Assembly (NCBI GenBank): GCA_003240775.1
Contig: QFNI01000030.1
Coordinates: 1-45,853 of the forward strand
Direction: 5' to 3'
DNA: 45,853 nucleotides
Source of the DNA: Mesorhizobium amorphae
GTDB lineage: Bacteria > Pseudomonadota > Alphaproteobacteria > Rhizobiales > Rhizobiaceae
Under the pieces are notes generated by a model, which ran no database searches, was not told the origin of the DNA, and worked only from the letters and a program-made list of their open reading frames with translations. The position numbers were made by a program, and so were the translations under genes. Positions 9,562 through 18,857 of the stretch are shown here, in pieces; within the stretch, counting starts at the first letter, position 1; every line of letters begins with the position of its first letter.

Positions 9562-9999
9562 ATGAACGTTGCAGCCAATCCGGTGGCCGAGATCAAGGCC
9601 ACCCCCCACCGCACGCTCCAGCCGGAAGGCTGGGCCAAGCCGCTCGGCTATGCCAACGGCATGGAAGCGCGCGGCCGCACCGTCTTCGTCGGCGGCCAGA
9701 TCGGCTGGAATGCCCAGTGCAAGTTCGAGCACCACGACCTGCCCGGCCAGATCCGCCAGACGCTGGAGAACATCGTGGCGATCCTGGCCGAAGCCGGCGC
9801 CGGCCCCGAGCACGTCACCACCATGACCTGGTATGTGACCGACCGCAAAGCCTACAGCGCGTCGCTCAAGGAAGTCGGCCGCGCCTGGCGTGCCACCTTC
9901 GGCCGCCACTTCCCCGCAATGGCCGTGGTGGAGGTGTCGGGCCTCGTGGAAGACGAAGCGCTGGTCGAGATTCAGGCCACCGCCGTGATCCCGGACTGA
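9562..9999 (+). CDS. RidA/YjgF-family protein (Arg-less)
   Basis: A 145-residue trimeric-fold RidA/YER057c family member. Core blocks are VFVGGQIGWN (41-50), QIRQTLENIVAIL (63-75) and VEIQATAVIPD at the end. Canonical RidA deaminates enamines/imines using an arginine in the PAR motif; here the equivalent is Met120 (FPAM), so that activity is not guaranteed. RidA-like genes also occur in the Azoarcus aminobenzoyl-CoA clusters as I remember them. The pathway must lose the ring amino group through an enamine, which is an attractive substrate. It starts 11 bases after the GcdH stop and precedes the FadB-like gene by 3 bases. Confidence 0.85.
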   Translation: MNVAANPVAEIKATPHRTLQPEGWAKPLGYANGMEARGRTVFVGGQIGWNAQCKFEHHDLPGQIRQTLENIVAILAEAGAGPEHVTTMTWYVTDRKAYSASLKEVGRAWRATFGRHFPAMAVVEVSGLVEDEALVEIQATAVIPD

Positions 10000-10002
10000 G
10001 CC

Positions 10003-11949
10003 ATGAGCGTTTCCTGGGAACAGCACGGCACGGTCGCTCTCGTTCTGATCGACAATCCGCCGGTCAACGCAGCCGGCCACGCCGTGCGCGAGGGCCTGGT
10101 GCGCGCGCTCCGCGAGGCCAACGCCGACGCCTCGATCGAAGCCATCGTGATCGCCGCCCAGGGCTCCACCTTCGTCGCGGGCGCGGACGTCAAGGAATTC
10201 GGCCAGCCCCCGCGCGAGCCCTTCCTGCCCGATGTGGTCTCAGCCATTGAAGCGAGCGCCAAGCCCGTGGTGGCTGCCATCCACGGCACGGCCCTGGGCG
10301 GCGGCCTCGAAATCGCGCTCGGCTGCCACGCCCGCATCCTGGACCCCAAGGCTCAGGTGGGCCTGCCCGAGGTCAAGCTCGGCATCATCCCCGGTGCCGG
10401 CGGCACCCAGCGCCTGCCGCGCCTCGCGGGCATCCCGGCGGCCATCGATATCGCGTCTTCGGGCCGCCGCGTGCCCGCACCCGAAGCCCTCGCACTCGGC
10501 ATCGCAGACCGCGTGGCCGAGACCGACCTTCGCGCGGAAGCTCTTGAGCTTGCCCGCTCGCTCGCCGGCACCGCGCCCCGCCGCACCGGCGAACATCCTG
10601 TGCCCCCCTTCGACCGCGAAGCCGCGGAAGCCCAGATCGCGGCGGTCGAAAAAAAGGCCCGCGGCCAGCGCTCGCCGGGCGAGGCCGCCCGCACCGTGCT
10701 TCTCGCAGCCGACCTGCCTCTGTCCGAGGGCCTGGCCGCCGAGCGCGCCCGCTTCACGGAAATCCTGCCCTCCGACCAGGCCAAGGCCCTGCGCCACGTC
10801 TTCGCCGCCGAGCGCCTGGCCGCCAAGGTGCCGGGCCTCGAAGGCGTCCAGCCGCGCACGGTCCACACAGTCGGCGTCGTCGGCGCGGGCCTGATGGGTG
10901 CGGGCATCGCCACAGCCTTCGCCGATGCCGGCTTCACGCTCTGCGTGGTCGAGCGCGACCAGCCCTCGCTCGAGGCCGGCCAGGCCCGCATCACCGCACT
11001 CTACGACCGCTCGCTCAAGTCCGGCCGCATCGACGCGGCCACCCGCGCCAAGCGCCTCGCCCAGTTCTCCTTCCACGCCGACCGCGCGGCTCTCGCCCCT
11101 TGCGATCTCGTGATCGAAGCCGTCTTCGACGATCTCGCGGTGAAGCAGGAACTCTTCGCGGAAGTCTCGCGCATCGTCCGCCCCGACGCGTTGCTCGCCA
11201 CCAACACCTCCTATCTCGACCCCGATCGCATCGCCGATGTGGTGGAGCATCCTGAGCGCCTGCTCGGCCTCCACTTCTTCTCGCCCGCCAACATCATGCG
11301 CTTGGTCGAAGTCGTCCGCGCCGAGAAGACCGCAGCGGACGTGCTCGCCACGGGCCTCAGCATCGCCAAGCGTCTCGGCAAGCTCGGGGTCGTCTCGGGC
11401 GTCTGCGAAGGCTTCATCGGCAACCGCATCTTCACGGCCTACCGCCGCGAATGCGATTTCATGCTGGAGGACGGCGCGCTGCCCCACGAAATCGACGCGG
11501 CGCTCGAGAAGTTCGGCTTCCCAATGGGCCCCTTCGCGGTGGGCGACATGGCCGGCCTCGACATCTCCTGGGCCCGCCGCAAGCGCGCGGCCGCCACCCG
11601 CGACCCAGCCGAGCGCTATGTCGCAATCGCCGACCAGCTCTGCGAAGCCGGCCGCTTGGGCCAGAAGGCGGGGAGGGGCTATTACCTCTACACGGACGGC
11701 AAGCGCACGGTGGACCCGGACGTCACCGCCCTCATCGAGAACGCGTCCGCCGAAAAAGGCATCACCCGGCGCCCCTTCTCCGAAGAGGAGATCGTGTCCC
11801 GCGTGCTCGACGCCATCGTGGCGGAAGGCAAGGCGATCCTCGCGGAGGGCGTGGCCCTCCGCGCCTCCGACATCGACCTCGTGCTGATCAACGGCTACGG
11901 CTTCCCCGCCTGGCGCGGCGGCCCGATGTTCCGCGCCGGGCTTGCCTGA
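10003..11949 (+). CDS. Bifunctional enoyl-CoA hydratase / 3-hydroxyacyl-CoA dehydrogenase (FadB/FadJ-like)
   Basis: A 648-residue fusion. Residues 1-190 are a crotonase domain with both catalytic glutamates: Glu103 (GGGLEIA) and Glu123 (GLPEVKLG). From about 287 there is an NAD-binding Rossmann domain (GAGLMGAG, 294-301), with His424 (LHFFSPANIM) and Glu372 as the expected catalytic pair, followed by the helical C-terminal domains. It hydrates enoyl-CoA and oxidises the (S)-3-hydroxyacyl-CoA to 3-oxoacyl-CoA with NAD. In this operon it can act on both the ring-opened C7 dicarboxyl-CoA and on crotonyl-CoA from GcdH. No thiolase gene is seen in the window, so that last step must be encoded elsewhere. 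It is the last gene of the operon. Confidence 0.9.
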   Translation: MSVSWEQHGTVALVLIDNPPVNAAGHAVREGLVRALREANADASIEAIVIAAQGSTFVAGADVKEFGQPPREPFLPDVVSAIEASAKPVVAAIHGTALGGGLEIALGCHARILDPKAQVGLPEVKLGIIPGAGGTQRLPRLAGIPAAIDIASSGRRVPAPEALALGIADRVAETDLRAEALELARSLAGTAPRRTGEHPVPPFDREAAEAQIAAVEKKARGQRSPGEAARTVLLAADLPLSEGLAAERARFTEILPSDQAKALRHVFAAERLAAKVPGLEGVQPRTVHTVGVVGAGLMGAGIATAFADAGFTLCVVERDQPSLEAGQARITALYDRSLKSGRIDAATRAKRLAQFSFHADRAALAPCDLVIEAVFDDLAVKQELFAEVSRIVRPDALLATNTSYLDPDRIADVVEHPERLLGLHFFSPANIMRLVEVVRAEKTAADVLATGLSIAKRLGKLGVVSGVCEGFIGNRIFTAYRRECDFMLEDGALPHEIDAALEKFGFPMGPFAVGDMAGLDISWARRKRAAATRDPAERYVAIADQLCEAGRLGQKAGRGYYLYTDGKRTVDPDVTALIENASAEKGITRRPFSEEEIVSRVLDAIVAEGKAILAEGVALRASDIDLVLINGYGFPAWRGGPMFRAGLA

Positions 11950-11978
11950 GCCGATGGGGGGCGCTGCGCATCAGGCAA
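11942..11978. terminator. Hairpin at convergent gene ends
   Basis: TTGCCTGA (11942-11949) and TCAGGCAA (11971-11978) form a perfect 8-bp stem around a 21-base loop. The left arm contains the stop codon of the FadB-like gene; the right arm lies before the 3' end of the convergent formamidase gene at 12011. No strong T-tract follows on either strand, so it is only a candidate bidirectional terminator. Confidence 0.35.
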
Positions 11979-12010
11979 AGCCCGCGCCGCCCCGCATCGA
12001 TCCCGTGCGC

Positions 12011-12835
12011 TCAGTCCGCGAACAGGGCCCGCGTCAGCGCGCCGTCCGTTTCGGCCAAGCTGTCCACCACCGTGAAATGGTGCTTGTCGGGCTCGGCATA
12101 GAACGCCGTCCGCGCGCCCAGGCCCGTCCACACATTGGCGAGCAGCGCGCTCAGCCGCACGAACTCCGCGCGCTCGGCCCCGCCCACCCAGGCCGTCACC
12201 CGCATCCCTTCGATGGGGCGCAGCAGGGCAGGGCTCTCGGCCAGCGCTTCCGCCTCGTCCACCCCCAGCACCTCGTTCATCTCGGTCCGCATGATCGGGC
12301 GGAGGTCGTGCACGCCCGCGATCGGCAGGGCATGGACGATCCGCGCGCGCACGGCCTCGCCCAGCGGCGAGGTCTCCGCCACCATGCGCGCGGTCAGGTG
12401 CCCGCCCGCCGAATGCCCGGTCAGCCGGATCGGCCCGTCGATCTCGCCCGCGGCCTTCGTGACGGCCGCGCCGATCTCCTGCGTGATGCCCGCGATCCGG
12501 GTTTCCGGGCAGAGCGTGTAGGAGGGGATGGCCACCGCATGGCCCCGCGCATTGGCGCCCGCCGCCAGATGCGACCAGAAGCTCTTGTCGAGCGCCTTCC
12601 AGTAGCCGCCGTGGATGAACACCACGAGCCCTTGCGCCTCGCCTTCCGGCAGAAACAGGTCGAGCGTGTTGCGCGCGCCTTCGCCATAGGCGATGTCGAG
12701 CCGCGCGCGGTCGCCCAAGGTCTCGCGATAGCGCTTCGCGGGCCCCGCCCAGGCATCGGGCCAGCGCCCGCCATCGGGCACGTTGGGCCCGTTGGCATAG
12801 GCGTCGTCCCAATCGCTCACCGCATAAGAAATCAT
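12011..12835 (-). CDS. Kynurenine formamidase, alpha/beta-hydrolase (arylformamidase) type
   Basis: A 274-residue alpha/beta hydrolase. HGGYW (75-79) is the oxyanion-hole motif typical of arylformamidase of the eukaryotic/AFMID type; the nucleophile is Ser142 in GHSAGG (140-145), and His253 near the C-terminus is the likely catalytic base. It would hydrolyse N-formyl-L-kynurenine to kynurenine and formate, the step between TDO and kynureninase, both encoded within 4 kb. The start at 12835 leaves an 81-base divergent promoter region to the ligase gene; a longer open frame upstream is antisense to that gene. It is the only pathway gene on the minus strand. A carboxylesterase role is possible, but context makes the formamidase call strong. 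Confidence 0.8.
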   Translation of the reverse strand: MISYAVSDWDDAYANGPNVPDGGRWPDAWAGPAKRYRETLGDRARLDIAYGEGARNTLDLFLPEGEAQGLVVFIHGGYWKALDKSFWSHLAAGANARGHAVAIPSYTLCPETRIAGITQEIGAAVTKAAGEIDGPIRLTGHSAGGHLTARMVAETSPLGEAVRARIVHALPIAGVHDLRPIMRTEMNEVLGVDEAEALAESPALLRPIEGMRVTAWVGGAERAEFVRLSALLANVWTGLGARTAFYAEPDKHHFTVVDSLAETDGALTRALFAD

Positions 12836-12916
12836 GATCGCTGCATCCTTGTCCTGGCGGGGCTTCGTGCCCCAGCAGGCGAGGGCTGTAAAGCGACGCA
12901 TCGGGGAACCTGAACC

Positions 12917-14536
12917 ATGCTGATGCCCTCCGCGCACCTCGACACCTTCGCGCGCGACAACCTCCCGCCCTTCGAGGAGTGGCCCACCCTCCTTCTCGAC
13001 GGCTTCTCCTATCCCGACCGCCTGAACGCCGCCGTCGAACTCACCGACCGCTTGGTGGCTGAGGGCATGGGCGACCGCACGGCCCTCATCGGCAACGGCC
13101 GCCGCCGCACCTACAAGGAGCTGTCGGACTGGACCAACCGCCTGGCCAACGCGCTGGTCGAGAACTACGGCCTGAAGCCCGGCAACCGCGTCCTGATCCG
13201 CTCCGCCAACAACCCAGCCATGGTCGCCTGCTGGCTCGCCGCCACGAAAGCGGGTGCCGTCGTCGTAAACACCATGCCCATGCTGCGCGCGGGCGAACTC
13301 GCCAAGATCGTCGACAAGGCCGAGATAGCCTTGGCGCTTTGCGACACCCGCCTGATGGACGACATGATCGCCTGCGCCAAGGAAAGCGCCTTCCTCACCC
13401 AGGTCATCGGCTTCGACGGCACCGCCAACCACGACGCCGAACTCGACCGCGCGGCCCTCGACAAGCCCGTCCAGTTCCAGGCCGTCGAGACCTCCGCCGA
13501 CGATGTGGCGCTGCTCGGCTTCACCTCGGGCACCACGGGCGTGCCAAAAGCCACCATGCACTTCCACCGCGACATCCTCCTGATCGCAGACGCCTATGCG
13601 CGCGAAGTGCTCGGCGTCACCCCCGAAGACGTTTTCGTCGGCTCCCCCCCGCTCGCCTTTACCTTCGGTCTAGGCGGCCTTGCCGTCTTTCCGCTCCGCT
13701 TCGGGGCCGCCGCCACGCTTCTCGAAAGCGCGACGCCGCCGAACATGATCGCCATCATCGAGAAATACCGCGCCACCATCTCGTTCACCGCCCCCACCGC
13801 CTATCGCGCGATGCTGAAAGCCATGGACGAGGGTGCCGACCTTTCCTCGCTCCGCATCGCGGTGTCCGCCGGCGAGACCCTTCCCGCCCCCGTCTACGAG
13901 GAGTGGACGCAAAAGACCGGCAAGCCCATCCTCGACGGCATCGGCGCCACCGAGATGCTGCACATCTTCATCTCCAACCGCCTGGACGACCGCGCGCCGG
14001 GCACCACCGGCCGCCCCGTCTCCGGCTACGAGGGCCGCATCGTCGACGAGACCATGCAGGAAGTTCCGCGAGGCACGGTCGGGCGCCTGGCCGTGCGCGG
14101 GCCCACCGGCTGCCGCTACCTCGCCGACCCCCGCCAGCGCGAATATGTGCGCGAGGGCTGGAACCTCACCGGCGACAGCTTCTTCCAGGACGAGGACGGC
14201 CGCTTCCGCTTCGCCGCCCGCTCCGACGACATGATCGTTTCCGCCGGCTACAACATCGCCGGCCCGGAAGTCGAAGCCGCCCTCCTCAAGCACGATCTCG
14301 TCGCCGAATGCGCGGTGATCGGGGCCCAGGATGGAGATCGCGGCCAGATCGTCGAGGCCCATGTGGTGCTCGTCCCCGGCGCCGCCGCCGACGACCTCAC
14401 CGTCAAGCTCCTGCAGGACCACGTGAAATCCGTGATCGCGCCCTACAAATACCCCCGTTCGGTCCGTTTCCTGGATGCGCTGCCCAAGACCCAGACCGGC
14501 AAGATCCAACGCTTCCTCCTGAAGGCCGCCAAGTGA
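12917..14536 (+). CDS. 2-aminobenzoate (anthranilate)-CoA ligase / benzoate-CoA ligase family
   Basis: A 539-residue ANL-superfamily adenylating enzyme. The phosphate-binding loop FTSGTTGVPKA is at 202-212, the hinge region follows at about 430-440 (FAARSDDMIVSAGYNI), and the catalytic Lys529 lies in TGKIQRF. Overall it resembles the benzoate/2-aminobenzoate-CoA ligase family. It activates anthranilate with ATP and CoA, feeding the 3232 monooxygenase/reductase. It is divergent from the formamidase gene and coupled to kynureninase, whose GTG start overlaps this stop (GTGA). Benzoate or salicylate are alternative substrates, but the kynureninase next door makes anthranilate most likely. Confidence 0.85.
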   Translation: MLMPSAHLDTFARDNLPPFEEWPTLLLDGFSYPDRLNAAVELTDRLVAEGMGDRTALIGNGRRRTYKELSDWTNRLANALVENYGLKPGNRVLIRSANNPAMVACWLAATKAGAVVVNTMPMLRAGELAKIVDKAEIALALCDTRLMDDMIACAKESAFLTQVIGFDGTANHDAELDRAALDKPVQFQAVETSADDVALLGFTSGTTGVPKATMHFHRDILLIADAYAREVLGVTPEDVFVGSPPLAFTFGLGGLAVFPLRFGAAATLLESATPPNMIAIIEKYRATISFTAPTAYRAMLKAMDEGADLSSLRIAVSAGETLPAPVYEEWTQKTGKPILDGIGATEMLHIFISNRLDDRAPGTTGRPVSGYEGRIVDETMQEVPRGTVGRLAVRGPTGCRYLADPRQREYVREGWNLTGDSFFQDEDGRFRFAARSDDMIVSAGYNIAGPEVEAALLKHDLVAECAVIGAQDGDRGQIVEAHVVLVPGAAADDLTVKLLQDHVKSVIAPYKYPRSVRFLDALPKTQTGKIQRFLLKAAK

Positions 14537-15729
14537 CCACCGACTTCACGAAGACCCGCGCGCTCTTCCACCTCCCCGAAGGCGTCATCTACCTCGACGG
14601 CAACTCGCTCGGGCCCCTCCCCATCGCAGCCGCGAACCGCGTGCGCCGCACGCTCGAGGACGAATGGGGCGACCTCCTCATCCGCGCCTGGAACAAGGCC
14701 GGCTGGATGCACGAGCCCGGCCGCATCGGCGACCGCGTGGGCCGCCTCATCGGCGCCGAACAAGGCTCGGTCGTCATGGGCGACACGCTGTCGATCAAGG
14801 TCTACCAGGCGCTCGCCTCGGCCATCGACCTCAACCCCAGCCGCAAGATCGTCCTCTCCGACAGCGGCAACTTCCCTTCCGACCTCTACATGGCGCAAGG
14901 CCTCATCGGCTCGCTCGGCCGGGGCCTGGAACTCCGCGTGGTCGAGCCCGAAGCCGTGGAAAGCGCCATCACCGATGAGGTGGCCGTCCTCATGCTGACC
15001 GAGGTCGACTACCGCACCGGCCGCCTCCACGACATGCGGGCGCTCACGGCACGCGCCCACGCCCATGGCGTCGTCACCGTGTGGGATCTCGCCCATTCCG
15101 CTGGCGCGCTTCCCGTCGATCTCAGGGGCGCGCAGGCCGATTTCGCCGTCGGCTGCACATACAAGTATCTCAACGGCGGTCCCGGCGCCCCCGCCTTCAT
15201 CTATGTCGCCCCCCGCCACGCGGATCGCGTGCGCCCGGCTTTGTCCGGCTGGCTCGGCCACGCCCAGCCCTTCGCCTTCGACCTCGACTACCGCGCGGGC
15301 ACCGGCATCGAGCGCATGCGCGTCGGCACGCCCCCCATCCTCGCCCTCGCAGCCCTGGATGCCGCCCTCGACGCCTGGGAGGGGGTCGACATGACCGACC
15401 TCCGCCGGGCCTCGATCGCCTTGTCCGACCTCTTCATCGCCCGCGTCGAAGCCGAGTGCCCGGAATTGTCCCTCAACTCACCCCGCGACGGGCGAGAGCG
15501 CGGCAGCCAGGTCTCCTTCCGCCACCCCCAGAGCTACGCGGTCATGCAGGCCCTCATCGCCCAGGGCGTGATCGGCGACTTCCGCGCCCCCGACAACATC
15601 CGCTTCGGCTTCACCCCCCTCTACATCGGCGAGGCGGATGTGGAACAAGCCGTCACCATCCTAGCCCGCACCCTGAACGACCGCCTGTGGGACACCCCAA
15701 AATTCCGCGAACGAGCCCACGTCACCTGA
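14533..15729 (+). CDS. kynU: Kynureninase
   Basis: A PLP-dependent fold-type I enzyme of 398 residues, full length. YLDGNSLG (20-27), FPSDLYM (114-120) and WDLAHSAGA (184-192) are kynureninase signatures, and Lys211 in GCTYKYLNGGPG forms the Schiff base. It cleaves L-kynurenine to anthranilate and L-alanine. The start is GTG at 14533, overlapping the ligase stop (GTGA); the frame is open much further upstream, but only as a shadow of the ligase gene. It is followed by a GC-rich palindromic repeat and then the tryptophan dioxygenase gene. Identification is secure. Confidence 0.95.
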   Translation: MTTDFTKTRALFHLPEGVIYLDGNSLGPLPIAAANRVRRTLEDEWGDLLIRAWNKAGWMHEPGRIGDRVGRLIGAEQGSVVMGDTLSIKVYQALASAIDLNPSRKIVLSDSGNFPSDLYMAQGLIGSLGRGLELRVVEPEAVESAITDEVAVLMLTEVDYRTGRLHDMRALTARAHAHGVVTVWDLAHSAGALPVDLRGAQADFAVGCTYKYLNGGPGAPAFIYVAPRHADRVRPALSGWLGHAQPFAFDLDYRAGTGIERMRVGTPPILALAALDAALDAWEGVDMTDLRRASIALSDLFIARVEAECPELSLNSPRDGRERGSQVSFRHPQSYAVMQALIAQGVIGDFRAPDNIRFGFTPLYIGEADVEQAVTILARTLNDRLWDTPKFRERAHVT

Positions 15730-15746
15730 CGCAACCACCTCAGTCT

Positions 15747-15848
15747 CCCCCTCCCCCTTGAGGGGAGGGGTCAGGGGTGGGGGTAACCTGAATGACCGCA
15801 CCCCCGGCGCGAACGTCCACCCCCACCCCACCCCTCAAGGGGGAGGGG
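15747..15848. repeat. Dispersed GC-rich palindromic repeat, copy A
   Basis: The left arm has CCCCCTCCCCCTTGAGGGG followed by AGGGGTCAGGGGTGGGGG and the core TAACCTGAATGACCGC. After a short variable spacer, the right arm reads CACCCCCACCCC then CACCCCTCAAGGGGGAGGGG. The arms are inverted copies, so the unit can fold into one long hairpin. It sits between kynureninase and the TDO gene. Related copies occur at 27961-28500, 34363-34470, 34544-34628 and 41175-41285. Confidence 0.8.
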
Positions 15849-15888
15849 CTCGTCCCCGTCAGCACCACCCCCGTCGGAGCCCCACCCC

Positions 15889-16728
15889 ATGACCGACAAA
15901 CCCTACGACCCCGCCACCGAAGGCGCCCAGATGGCCTTCCGCGACCGCATGGCCTACGGCGACTACCTTTCCCTCGACACGCTACTCCACGCCCAGGCCC
16001 CGCTGTCCACCGCCCACGACGAACTCCTCTTCATCATCCAGCACCAGACCTCCGAGCTCTGGCTCAAGCTCGCCATCCACGAGATCCGCGCGAGCCTCCT
16101 CGCCATCCGCGCCGACCGACTGCCCGCAGCCTTCAAGATGCTCTCCCGCGTCGCCCGCATCTTCGAGCAGCTCAACTCCTCATGGGACGTGCTGCGCACC
16201 ATGACCCCGTCCGAATACACCGAATTCCGCGGTGCCCTCGGCCAGTCCTCGGGCTTCCAGTCCTTTCAGTATCGCGCCGTCGAGTTCCTGGCCGGCAACC
16301 GCAACCTCGCCATGCTCGGCCCCCACGCCCACCGCGAGGCCGCAACGGCCGAACTCGAAGCCATCCTGCGCGAGCCCTCGCTCTACGACGAGGCCATCCG
16401 CTGCCTCCACCGCCATGGCTTCGACGTGGGCGAAGAGGCCCACCGCACCGATTTCCGCGACAAGCGCCCCGAGAACCCGACCCTCACCCAGGCCTGGGCC
16501 CGCGTCTACGCCAACGCCGAGCAGTTCTGGCTGCTCTACGAGCTGGCCGAAAAGCTCGTCGACTTCGAAGACTACTTCCGCCGCTGGCGCTTCAACCACG
16601 TCACCACCGTCGAACGCATCATCGGGCTCAAGCGTGGGACGGGCGGGACGGGCGGGGTGTCGTATCTCAGGCGGATGCTGGAAGTGGAGCTGTTTCCGGA
16701 GCTTTGGCGGGTGCGGACGGAGTTGTAG
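15889..16728 (+). CDS. kynA: Tryptophan 2,3-dioxygenase
   Basis: A 279-residue haem dioxygenase of normal bacterial length. FIIQHQTSELWLK (48-60) carries the distal His52, TEFRGALGQSSGFQS (111-125) the substrate-binding Arg114, and His237 in RFNHVTTVERIIG is the haem axial ligand; GTGGTGG (250-256) closes over tryptophan. These match Xanthomonas TDO in order and spacing. It oxidises L-tryptophan to N-formylkynurenine, the entry step of the pathway in this region. It is separated from kynureninase by a repeat element, so it may be only partly co-transcribed. Beyond its stop, base composition changes abruptly to AT-rich. Confidence 0.95.
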   Translation: MTDKPYDPATEGAQMAFRDRMAYGDYLSLDTLLHAQAPLSTAHDELLFIIQHQTSELWLKLAIHEIRASLLAIRADRLPAAFKMLSRVARIFEQLNSSWDVLRTMTPSEYTEFRGALGQSSGFQSFQYRAVEFLAGNRNLAMLGPHAHREAATAELEAILREPSLYDEAIRCLHRHGFDVGEEAHRTDFRDKRPENPTLTQAWARVYANAEQFWLLYELAEKLVDFEDYFRRWRFNHVTTVERIIGLKRGTGGTGGVSYLRRMLEVELFPELWRVRTEL

Positions 16729-16878
16729 GCTCAAAGTCTGCTGAACCTTCAAAAAAAGAAATCCAGTATTCCCGTGCAGTTACTGATTATTGATAATTGT
16801 ATAAGACGCATGGAAATTTACTGTCGATAACGAACCGTGAAAGGTTAATTATGTTGCTGTATGTATAATATTTTTTGG

Positions 16879-18807
16879 CTAAACTGCATTAATTTGACGT
16901 CTTCCCAAATGTTTATCTAGTTCACCCTTTATCCAATTCTGGCGGTACTCAAGAAGGCGCTTGTAAGGAGCTGCTTCACGATCCACTATCTCAGCAAACC
17001 GCCTTTCGACCTCGTCAACCCACGGGTATTCGACCGTCAGTAGCTTCTGATGAGCATCGTTTGAGTAACGATCTAAGAATGCTGCCATCACCGTCTCTCG
17101 CGGTGCCGAGCCATCAATGAGCAACTCAGCAAATTCTTTGGGATCGCAAAGCTGGAGAAATGGAACGCCTTGCAAATTTCCTTCCTGCTCTCCGTAGTTA
17201 TTAAGACGAAGTGCCACATTCTGATCGAGGCGCAGCTCTGCTAAGAACGCTGGGAGCATCTCAGCCAACTGCACCTCCCGAACCTTACTTACACCGTCTC
17301 TCACCAAATTCTTTATCTTCTGGAATTCAGGCGTGTCATTCTCTTGGTATACGAGCGCCGCATGCGAACCAGATCCGAACCCGAATATTGCTGGTATAGA
17401 CAGGAGTTGTCTATTTTCAACTAGATCATTTATGTAATCACTAAAGTACTCAGTCGGATCAGCTCCCTGTATTAGATCGTCGCCGAACTTTCGGAAACTG
17501 AGAACTTCTCCTATCACATGAAGAAGTTCTCCAGGGTGGATTATCGATCGATCACTGAGTTGTCCGACCAGAATATTCCGGTAATGGACATACTGCGTCC
17601 TGGTCAGCGCTGTCCAGTTCCACAATGCCCTCCAAGGAGCAACTTTTTGCATAGGAGCAACCGCTGGATGCGCTTGAACCCGCTTTATAACTTCTTCCGT
17701 CTCGATTGTTCCTGCTTTGAGTAAGGTTGCCACATGCTCGTGCGGGATGATTGGGTCGCTCCAAGCAACCATCGGGTAGGTTGCTAGAAGGCGAGATCCA
17801 GTTTGGCTCGGACCGTTGCCGAGCGAGCGCGCCCAGCGTTCAGAACGAAACGCTCGAATTTCTTCGAACGACATTCCTGGCGCACCGCCGCGAAACTCAA
17901 GTTCTACTGCGATAAGCTGGAGAAGTATGGCATCCACCGATTTAATATGATCTTTTAAAGTAGCTTCGAGCACACCGATTAAATGATCGAAGTCCTCAAG
18001 GGCTTGGCGAAGGCTTCTGAGATTCTGCATTTTGGACGCTCGGAAGACATCCAAAATTGCCTCTTCGGAACGTTCCGCGCTTGCCTTTGCTATCGGTGAC
18101 CTCATTCGCGCAATGAATAAGGGGAGCACTTGGTCCGGATCGGAGCCGACTCTGATCGTCTTGCTGACGAACTTCTCCTTCTGCCGTTCGTAGTCCGATC
18201 GGGCAGGTTCGGTCGCCGTTGAATTCCCCTTCTTCTCCTGCTCAGAAGATCTAATTTCTTCCTCGTTCGCGACTACGAAAACCTTCACGCCGTCTTTCGC
18301 GAACGAGTTTACTAGCGCCAACGCCTCGAGTACTGGCATCGATGAACGTTCGAGATCGTCGAAGACTATTACTCGTTCGCGAGGATTGAGCATAGCACGG
18401 CGAATCTTAGCCGCGTCCTCCGACGTGCCCACCGTGTTCTTCGAATAATAGGCGCTAACACGCAAGGCTATTTCCAGAGCGATTCGATTAGACTTTCCGT
18501 GCTCGGATGCAAAGAATTGCTCGTAAACTTGACCGATAGTGCTCACTCCAGCGAGTGAGGAATACCAGTATCTCCCATTTGCGCTTAAGGGATCCCACTT
18601 TAGTACAGAGGCATTTCGCCGGTCCAGAAATGACTTAAGAAAATATGTTTTGCCTGATCCCCAAGGACCGTCAATCATTACGGCGTAATCAGTATCTGCC
18701 GTTGCGAGATAGTGGTTGAGATATTCTTCTGCCTCTTCACGTTTTGCTCGTATTAATTCTTTTTCCATCAGTATATTCCAGCCATCATCATTTATTACTT
18801 CTTCCAT
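16879..18807 (-). CDS. KAP-family P-loop NTPase
   Basis: A 642-residue protein with Walker A GPWGSGKT (47-54) and Walker B VIVFDDLER (146-153), the arrangement of KAP P-loop NTPases; this member has no obvious membrane segments. The remainder (about 250-642) is helical and unrecognised. KAP NTPases occur in phage-defence and membrane-associated systems, but the function here is not known. The gene is AT-rich, with codon use unlike its neighbours, and stands alone in the island. Start 18807 (MEEVIND) has no clear ribosome-binding site; Met14 (MEKELIRAK) is an alternative. A perfect 10-bp palindrome GATAGCTATC at 18838-18847 lies just upstream. A role in defence is inference. Confidence 0.8.
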   Translation of the reverse strand: MEEVINDDGWNILMEKELIRAKREEAEEYLNHYLATADTDYAVMIDGPWGSGKTYFLKSFLDRRNASVLKWDPLSANGRYWYSSLAGVSTIGQVYEQFFASEHGKSNRIALEIALRVSAYYSKNTVGTSEDAAKIRRAMLNPRERVIVFDDLERSSMPVLEALALVNSFAKDGVKVFVVANEEEIRSSEQEKKGNSTATEPARSDYERQKEKFVSKTIRVGSDPDQVLPLFIARMRSPIAKASAERSEEAILDVFRASKMQNLRSLRQALEDFDHLIGVLEATLKDHIKSVDAILLQLIAVELEFRGGAPGMSFEEIRAFRSERWARSLGNGPSQTGSRLLATYPMVAWSDPIIPHEHVATLLKAGTIETEEVIKRVQAHPAVAPMQKVAPWRALWNWTALTRTQYVHYRNILVGQLSDRSIIHPGELLHVIGEVLSFRKFGDDLIQGADPTEYFSDYINDLVENRQLLSIPAIFGFGSGSHAALVYQENDTPEFQKIKNLVRDGVSKVREVQLAEMLPAFLAELRLDQNVALRLNNYGEQEGNLQGVPFLQLCDPKEFAELLIDGSAPRETVMAAFLDRYSNDAHQKLLTVEYPWVDEVERRFAEIVDREAAPYKRLLEYRQNWIKGELDKHLGRRQINAV

Positions 18808-18857
18808 AAAGGCATATAATGCACTGAAGCGCGAATTGATAGCTATCTAGGAGTAGC

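Noticed and set aside
9562..9999. Firm assignment as 2-iminobutanoate/2-iminopropanoate deaminase
   Set aside because: The catalytic arginine is replaced by Met120, so only the fold can be asserted.
13339..14532. In-frame upstream extension of kynureninase
   Set aside because: It is Arg/Pro-rich shadow of the CoA ligase; the GTG at 14533 gives a full-length kynureninase with GTGA coupling.
16879..18807. Calling the KAP NTPase an established phage-defence system
   Set aside because: No partner effector, nuclease or other defence gene is nearby and the C-terminal half is unrecognised; defence remains a hypothesis.
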